From Centroberyx gerrardi (taxonomy: Eukaryota; Chordata; Actinopteri; Beryciformes; Berycidae), in assembly GCF_048128805.1 (NCBI RefSeq), contig NC_136016.1:9731501-9795500 (forward strand): a stretch of 64,000 nucleotides of DNA, given 5' to 3'. The position numbers and the translations under genes were made by a program. Below are positions 57,721 through 64,000 of the stretch, piece after piece. Position 1 is the stretch's first letter; every line of letters begins with the position of its first letter. The notes beneath the pieces were generated by a model that was given only the letters and a program-made list of their open reading frames with translations, was not told where the DNA came from and made no database searches.

Positions 57721-58970
57721 TAAACAACACTAATCACGTAAAGTGGAAAAACTGACAATACCATTATAAACATCAGTTTTTAACTTAAGACATCAGGTCT
57801 TAACCTCGTTTACAAGTTCACGAGGTTAAGACCATAACGTCTTTACAAATTATAATGGTTGCGTCAAATGCATACAACGGCTGGCTTGATGTTAATAAGC
57901 CCAACTATTTTTGCGACACCTCAAGCCTTCGCCCACAGATCTAGGATCTGTTTATTTTACTCAAGGACAAATGCTGCGTAGCTGGCAGCAAAATAGAAAA
58001 CTGACTGCAGACAAACGGCAGTGGTGTATCTTTGCTGATGAGGTGGACTTCCTGCTGTGTACACTGGGTGGCAGCAGAGAGCCAGTAGAGGAGGACCAGG
58101 AGGGTAAGGAAGGGTCAAACTTATTAGCTGCGGTACTCCTCCTCAGTCCTCATCCTAAATAGGCTTGATTTAATTGGCTGATTTAGTTAGATTTATTTCC
58201 AGTCACGAGAGATAGAAGTGGACTTTGCATGATGTTATTTGCATTACTCGAATACCATGCCGGGTTAAAGTAGAGCTGTTTAGAAAACTGAATGACTAAA
58301 ATACCAAATAACTGCCATATGGCACCTGTTGGGCTATAAGTGCAGGGTTTCCCACCTTACAAGCCTACAGGATACCCATGATGCAACAGTGAGTGCAAGC
58401 TGAGACCACACACGCACACATACACACACACACATGCATGCTCATGCACATGCGCGTATACGCTCAGCCTGGCCATCTGCTGCTGGTCAAAGGGACAGAG
58501 GCACTGAAGGAATTTAGTGTGTTGAAATTCACAAATAACAGAGCATCTTATTTGGATTCAGCCATTGTATGTGTGTATTCAGAAGGGGCCAAGTGGAGCG
58601 ATGAAGTTTGCCATTGTTGCCCAGTGGGTGTTTTCAGACTCTCTGGCATGATCTGTGAGTTAGTGTTCTCTGTATTACTGCCCAGTGTGCCCACTGTCTT
58701 CCCACAATGCCCCATTCAGCCTCAGGCCCCTCTCGGTCTCTCTCTCTCTCTCCCTCTCTCTGTCTCTCTCTCTCTCTCTCTCTCCCTCTCTCTCTCTGAC
58801 ACACACAGACAAAGCTGTCACCCATTTTGCTCCTCCAGCTAATCACCATCGGGCCACAAACAAAATTACGATTGCGGGATATAATAGCCGTGATGTCATG
58901 TTTGTTATCATCATCGTCTTCTTCATCATCATCTTTTCTTCCTCCCCACGCTCTCTCTCTCACTCTCCCT

Positions 58971-59015
<45 letters not shown>

Positions 59016-59658
59016 CTCCCAAACACAAAAGACAGAGAGGCCACGACAGGACCCCAGTGTATGCTGGTTGTCAAGGAGACAAGGAGACAGTGTTGGGTCT
59101 TTAAACGGCCTCAGAGGGGTGTGTGGAGTTAGGGGGAGTTGGCCTTATTTACATGGGAAGAGGACAAGGGAGAGTGGGAGAGAAAGAGAGAGAGAGAGGG
59201 AGAGAGGGAGAGAGAGAGGGGTTGAAATACAACTTTTGAGTAGTACCCCGCAGCTTAGGAGTTCCACATAATTTAGCTAAAATCATTCTGCTGGTCGGTC
59301 ATCAAATATTTACCAAGCAGAGGACATCTGGAGCTGTTCATTATGTGGAGAATGTGGTAGATACATAGCAATGTAAATCAACCTGTCCTTTCCTTGCTCT
59401 CTTTCTCCCACCCACCCTGCACTTTCTCTTTCTCTCTCTTTCTCACACACACACACACACCCATACACACGCACGCACAAACACACACACTTTGATTGTA
59501 AGTGCTGGGAGCTTTGGGCCCCAGTGTTGGCAATGGCAAGAGGAGGCTGCAGAATACATTATCAGATGCTTGAGGAGTGTTTCATGCTGGACTGGGAGAA
59601 GCCCCGTGAAAGTAGAGCAAAAACAGGAAAAACAGAGACAAGAATACACACCCACCCA

Positions 59659-59697
<39 letters not shown>

Positions 59698-60034
59698 CCC
59701 CACCCATCCACTCACATGCATACTTTTTTCCTCTCCCTGTGCTATCTCAGACTACTCTCCAGCCATCAGAAAGAAATGTCAATACTTCCACCCTCCTGCC
59801 TCCTGTCCAATGGCTTGTCAGCAGCAGTCGGATAACGTCCTTTCTCACTCTGCGCTCGGGGTTAGGGGGTTACGACCGGAGAGCGGGCTCAACTCCAAGC
59901 CTGAAGTTCAATATCACCCCCAGCTCCACAATGAGAGCAGGAAGGGCAGGGAGAGGACGAATGAACCACCCACTGCTACATTCACCACGGAAAACCCCAT
60001 GTTACGTTTTTTTTGTTAAACTTCCAATGTGAGC
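57721..60034. other. Intergenic, microsatellite-rich
   Basis: No gene can be supported. An open frame at 57911-58162 contains a good donor (gaccaggag/ggtaagg near 58103) and could be a first exon of an unseen plus-strand gene, but I recognise nothing in it. (CT)n tracts lie at 58739-58798 and about 58963-59012, a GA tract at about 59183-59219, and CA tracts at about 59442-59461 and 59661-59692. Confidence 0.45.
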
Positions 60035-60410
60035 GCGGGTATAAAGGAATGCCCCATTTGCATTATTTTTTAAGTGTCACTGCGGCTCCAATCACCCGCG
60101 GAGGCCCATGGGTCATTTTAATAACAGTCTATATGTTTTGATTTGAACACCCTTGGAGAGAGAAATGAGTGAAATTAAAACAGAGGTTGCATGTCGTTGG
60201 TACGCAACACGTGCAGGTCGTTAGCTGTGGGCTCCGAGAGATACTACACTTCAGGGAGAGACCGTGATCCTGTGTGATATTTACTCTGCAGATGTTTGAG
60301 GGCGAGCTTGCACAATCGATTTCCCTTCAATTCCCCAGCCGTCCAGCGCTCCTAACCTGAAACCCCCTTTTCACCCGTACAGCTGCGTGCCTCTAGGAAA
60401 CCATGGTGAG
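60035..60410. other. Candidate conserved non-coding element
   Basis: This unique block is free of simple repeats within a repeat-rich desert. It contains the octamer ATTTGCAT (60056-60063), followed by balanced-composition sequence ('gtcactgcggctccaatcac', 'cccatgggtcattttaataa'). There is no coding potential. The call rests on sequence character only. Confidence 0.3.
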
Positions 60411-63400
60411 CCGGGGGGTGTTTTGTTCTCTCTCATTACACACATCTCTGTAACGCTACACATAAATAGCAGAGAGAGACAGAGAGAAAGCAAAGAGGGA
60501 AGACAAAAACACAGAAAGGAGAAGTGAGAGGAAACATGTTATGGCTGTGTTGCCTGCATTTAGTGTGAAGTATCTTGTGTATTACTGTTGCCAACGGGTC
60601 GATTGAGTCATACCACACTGAGAGAGTTTTCCTCCAGTATCTAAGGAGTGTCTGAAGATTAGTATGCAGAAAGGAAGCTGACTTGCATAATTAAGTGCTA
60701 CAGAGAAAAAGCAACAAAGTTTGTTAGTTTTACAACTATGAGTTTAATAGTGTGCTAAATTGCCTTCCAGTACAAAGAGTTATTCCTACTCAGAATACTT
60801 AAAAAGTTAAAGTTCACTGTTCAACACATATCTTGTTTTTTTATTCTTAGACACACATGTTGCATCTTAAAAGAATCCAAAGCAGAGACAGATATCATTA
60901 AAGTGGTTAATAATCACAGAAGTGGTGACAGTTAGTAGCCTATACTTGGCACTGAAGAGTAGATTAATGTTGTACTACACTGTTAATTGTCACACTTATA
61001 TACAGAAGGCACAGAAGGGAAGCAACGCTGATCTCAAAGGCTCAAAGTTAATACAGAGAACATCAGAAACTCCAGTATATCAGGACATTGAGAATGCAAT
61101 GTTACAAGATTACTAATGAACGTCACAATGGTTGATAACATGAAGGATACAGAATAGTTATATTCATCAAATTATTCTCCGTAATAAGGCATAATGTTCT
61201 TATCTGAAAAGGTCATTTAATGTTATTTTCACGTACAAAATAGAATATAAAAATACATTATAAACTTGTTACAGATGTTATGAATATGACTCCATGATTT
61301 TTCATAAAAGGCATCAGTTGGTTTGTGTGCACTTGAAGGAACGGTGGATCTCTCGTACAAAAGTAACACACACCCACCAGATTGTATGTGTTCTCAAAAA
61401 GTGGATACACATGCAAATATATGTACGGACAAATCTGTCTGCATAAACAAAACGACAAAATAATCAACCAAACATAAAGAACTAAAATATAACACTGTTC
61501 TGATGAGGCCTCCCGTCCTCACATAAACATATCAGACGCTGTAACTGGAGCTCAATGAAACCTACTGATATGGCAGCTGCTGAAATACTGCAATGCACTT
61601 CCAATTCAGTTGAGCCACTTTTTTGGCACTATGCTATGAATTGAGAAGAGTTATGTATGTAAAGCCATATAATGTAGATGTCAGTTAGGCTGCAACACAT
61701 TTCATTCTGACCTGATTCATCTGCATTAAAACCTAATGGCATTATCTCTGTCATGCTGGGCATGAAGCCATAATGTAGTTAAAAACATATTTAGGTGTAA
61801 CATCGTTCCGTCGCTTTCAATAAATAAAGGCACTGTTGTTCAAGCTCATACAATACTGTAGTGCGATAAAGGCAAAGGCATCGTTGTGGAAGTCCTCTAC
61901 ATTTAGACAAAAGGAGTGCAATCTTCCCTCTGTGTGTGGGTGTGTGCGTATCTGTAAGTGAGCACAGGCGTGGCATGTATATATGTCGACTCACTGTTGT
62001 GCAGAAAGGCAGAGTTAAGTCTTTTTTTTTAAGTCTAATCCAGGAGAGGAAGCAAGATCTGGTAAACATGAGAGGGTTACATGCCTGCATCTGTGTAGCA
62101 GTGATGCTTTACCTACTTAGAAACTCTCAAAGGGATTTGGGATTTCAGTTTGTTATTTTTCCTTATTGAGTGCTTGCCACATTACGGTGAAAAAGGTTCT
62201 GCGCTGGCATTTCAGTTAACCGAACAGCGGCTTGTTAGCATTCCTCATTCAAACTAGTGGATACTGATGGCTGCAAGCCATGTTTGGAGGTAGCTGAAGC
62301 ACAAATGTAGAAACGTTTCCCACAGTGTGTGACAAGTGACTGATGAAGAAAAATAATTAAATACAAAATATCAAAATATCCCTTTAAGTTTAGTGTTCAT
62401 GGAGGGTCAATGCGCTGGATAAGTACAATTATCATCAGTATAGTTACCATGCTATTAATGTAGTCATTATTATTGCATCACATGGACTGAGGGCAGCGGG
62501 GTGCAGATCAGGGGCTGGAGCTGGGCCATCAGACCAGGCAGCTCAGAGAGACAGGACAGTTTGGCACAGCCGGGGGTTTGGGAGAGGTCACCAGGGAAGT
62601 CGACTGGTTATGAACGACAACGCCTAAGAGTGGATTGGGATTTTGACTGTGGGATGGAAAATGAAAGATTTCTAGAGTGATAGTTTGGCTTTGGACTTTT
62701 GGAAGGAAGGCACGTTTGGTTAGGACTTGGTGATGGGCGGGTCCTGTGAGGTTTATTCCCATGATCGCTGTCCTCTGGTTGGCTGGTTAGACAGAAGCAG
62801 CCAGGTTGTTCCCAATGTGCTGGTCTCTGGTTGGCTGAGCTGGGGGAGTGGCGGGGCCTTGGGCCAATGAACACGCCAGCGGGCAGAGATGGGTGGGTCA
62901 TCAGTGGGCGGAAAGGTCAGAAGGTCAAGGGTCATGGGTTAGTTGCCGTGGCAGCTAGAGTTAGACAGACAGACAGAGACGGACAGACGTGGAAAAAACG
63001 AAGGAAACAAAAAGGGGACATAAAGGGGGACATAAAAAGAAAAAAGATAGAAGAGAGATTAGTGTCAGCTAGTGGCGTCAGGATGACAACAAGGCAGATC
63101 TAGTGCAGTCACATAGTGAGAGGGGCACTACAGTACGTCTTCACCTTCATGAGCGCTGCATAACCATTCAGAAAGACTTACATCAGCCACGGAGGGTTGA
63201 CATAAGGAATGGCTAGTTAGAGATGCTCATGTGTGCTTATGAAGGTGTTTGTAAGGTTAAGTTTTGGGAGATACCCCTCCCATGGTGTGACTGCTGCTAC
63301 AGTGATACTACTCATGCTAGCTGGGCTACGCCTAGCACAGACAGACAGTGAAACCATGGACAGAGAAGGAGACAGCATGGTTTCATGTGGGTGAGAGAGT

Positions 63401-64000
63401 GACCTTTATCTCTAAAGAAGGTGTCTGGGCCTCAGGAATGCTTTGACTTACTGACAATTAGAGCTGTTGTTTAGCAGCAGGTGTAAGATCTTGATGATTA
63501 ACTGTTGTGATTAAGTAAAGGTTTATTGATTATGATTTGATCCGTCTGCTATGAAGTATTAGAGCAGCACCTAGTGACTACAGTAAGCAAAGAGGCCCCT
63601 TGTAAGAGACAGCGATGAGAGGTTAAGAGATGGTGATTTTAGAGGGAATTAAGAAATCAATTATCAAATAGACATTTTCTAACTACAATAATTTAGAGGC
63701 TTTGTTTGTTTTTGGAGATTTTTTTTCAATATTCAACTTTATTGCCTTTTAGTGTTTTTTGTCCATTGTGTACAACAAGAGCACCACTGCTCACACACAC
63801 ATATTGTAGCTAGCTAGTCCATTTCTATTGCATAAAACAGTCACGAGGCCAGTGAAATGAGAGGGTCACCTCATTTTAAATACAGATAGCAAAATACTGC
63901 CTTCACTGCCACCCTCACTGTGACTAAACAGTAACAGCTACACACTTTGAAAAAGGTTTGAAGTTTACAAGGATACATGGAGACACTTCACCTATAAAAA
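60411..64000. other. Intergenic, no supported gene
   Basis: Open frames here are short and patternless. Part of 62,480-63,100 is purine-skewed with short 'gacagacag' repeats. It may be UTR or intron of a gene beyond the window, but nothing in the sequence proves it. Confidence 0.45.

Noticed and set aside
57911-58162. Possible first exon divergent from timm23
   Set aside because: It has a plausible donor but no recognisable protein and no visible partner exon, so it is mentioned only as unassigned.
58739-59219. CT/GA-rich blocks as a regulatory GAGA-type element
   Set aside because: They are plain dinucleotide microsatellites of the kind common throughout the window, with no other signal.
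1-64000. CRISPR arrays, tRNA, rRNA or microRNA genes
   Set aside because: No spaced direct repeats of CRISPR type, no tRNA cloverleaf with both boxes and anticodon, and no rRNA sequence could be supported. The only A/B-box-like site is listed as a low-confidence SINE.

Overview
The window is nuclear DNA of a teleost fish, probably a spiny-rayed one. The evidence is intron-bearing vertebrate genes with GT-AG junctions, many CA/GT microsatellites, and a dense mix of fish-type transposons: L2, CR1/Rex1-like and other LINEs, hAT, Tc1-like and TTAA-type MITEs, and BEL/Pao LTR fossils. There are no prokaryotic operons, CRISPR arrays or phage genes.

Layout. 1-6.2 kb is transposon debris: tandem-repeat DNA with old coding character, a LINE endonuclease fragment, and a BEL/Pao fossil with a MITE inside it. 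6.3-28.1 kb is a serotonin-type (5-HT3-like) Cys-loop receptor cluster. It holds a decayed copy A (6.3-7.7 kb), an apparently intact ten-exon copy B (8.4-12.6 kb, 462 codons) and a 3'-end-only copy C (26.2-27.0 kb). B and C are separated by about 12 kb of nested transposons: a LINE 3' end, BEL/Pao gag-protease remnants, split L2 pieces, a 4.3-kb hAT and several MITEs. 28.7-32.6 kb is lrrc59 (+). 36.9-41.2 kb is nat9 (-). 41.8-45.2 kb is a synaptotagmin-15-like gene (-). 47.0-49.1 kb is gprin2 (+). 50.7-54.0 kb is a secreted chymotrypsin-fold protease (+). 55.4-57.4 kb is timm23 (-). The last 6.6 kb has no gene I can support.

The exons of all the multi-exon genes were assembled by hand, and each sums to an open frame: 462, 322, 210, 422, 320 and 210 amino acids, with gprin2 at 700. 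The genes do not form one pathway. They cover neuronal signalling (5-HT3-like channel, synaptotagmin, GPRIN), ER membrane and protein import (LRRC59, TIM23), an acetyltransferase, and extracellular proteolysis. The syt15-gprin2-timm23 group matches the human 10q11 neighbourhood, while lrrc59 and nat9 are both on human chromosome 17. A synteny junction therefore lies in the roughly 540 bp between nat9 and syt15.

I did not find a convincing new biological system. The strongest observations are the mosaic history of the receptor copies, the missing loop-B tryptophan in the intact receptor, the atypical S1 pocket of the protease, an insertion with its empty site preserved in a paralogue, and microsatellites placed directly at four splice acceptors.
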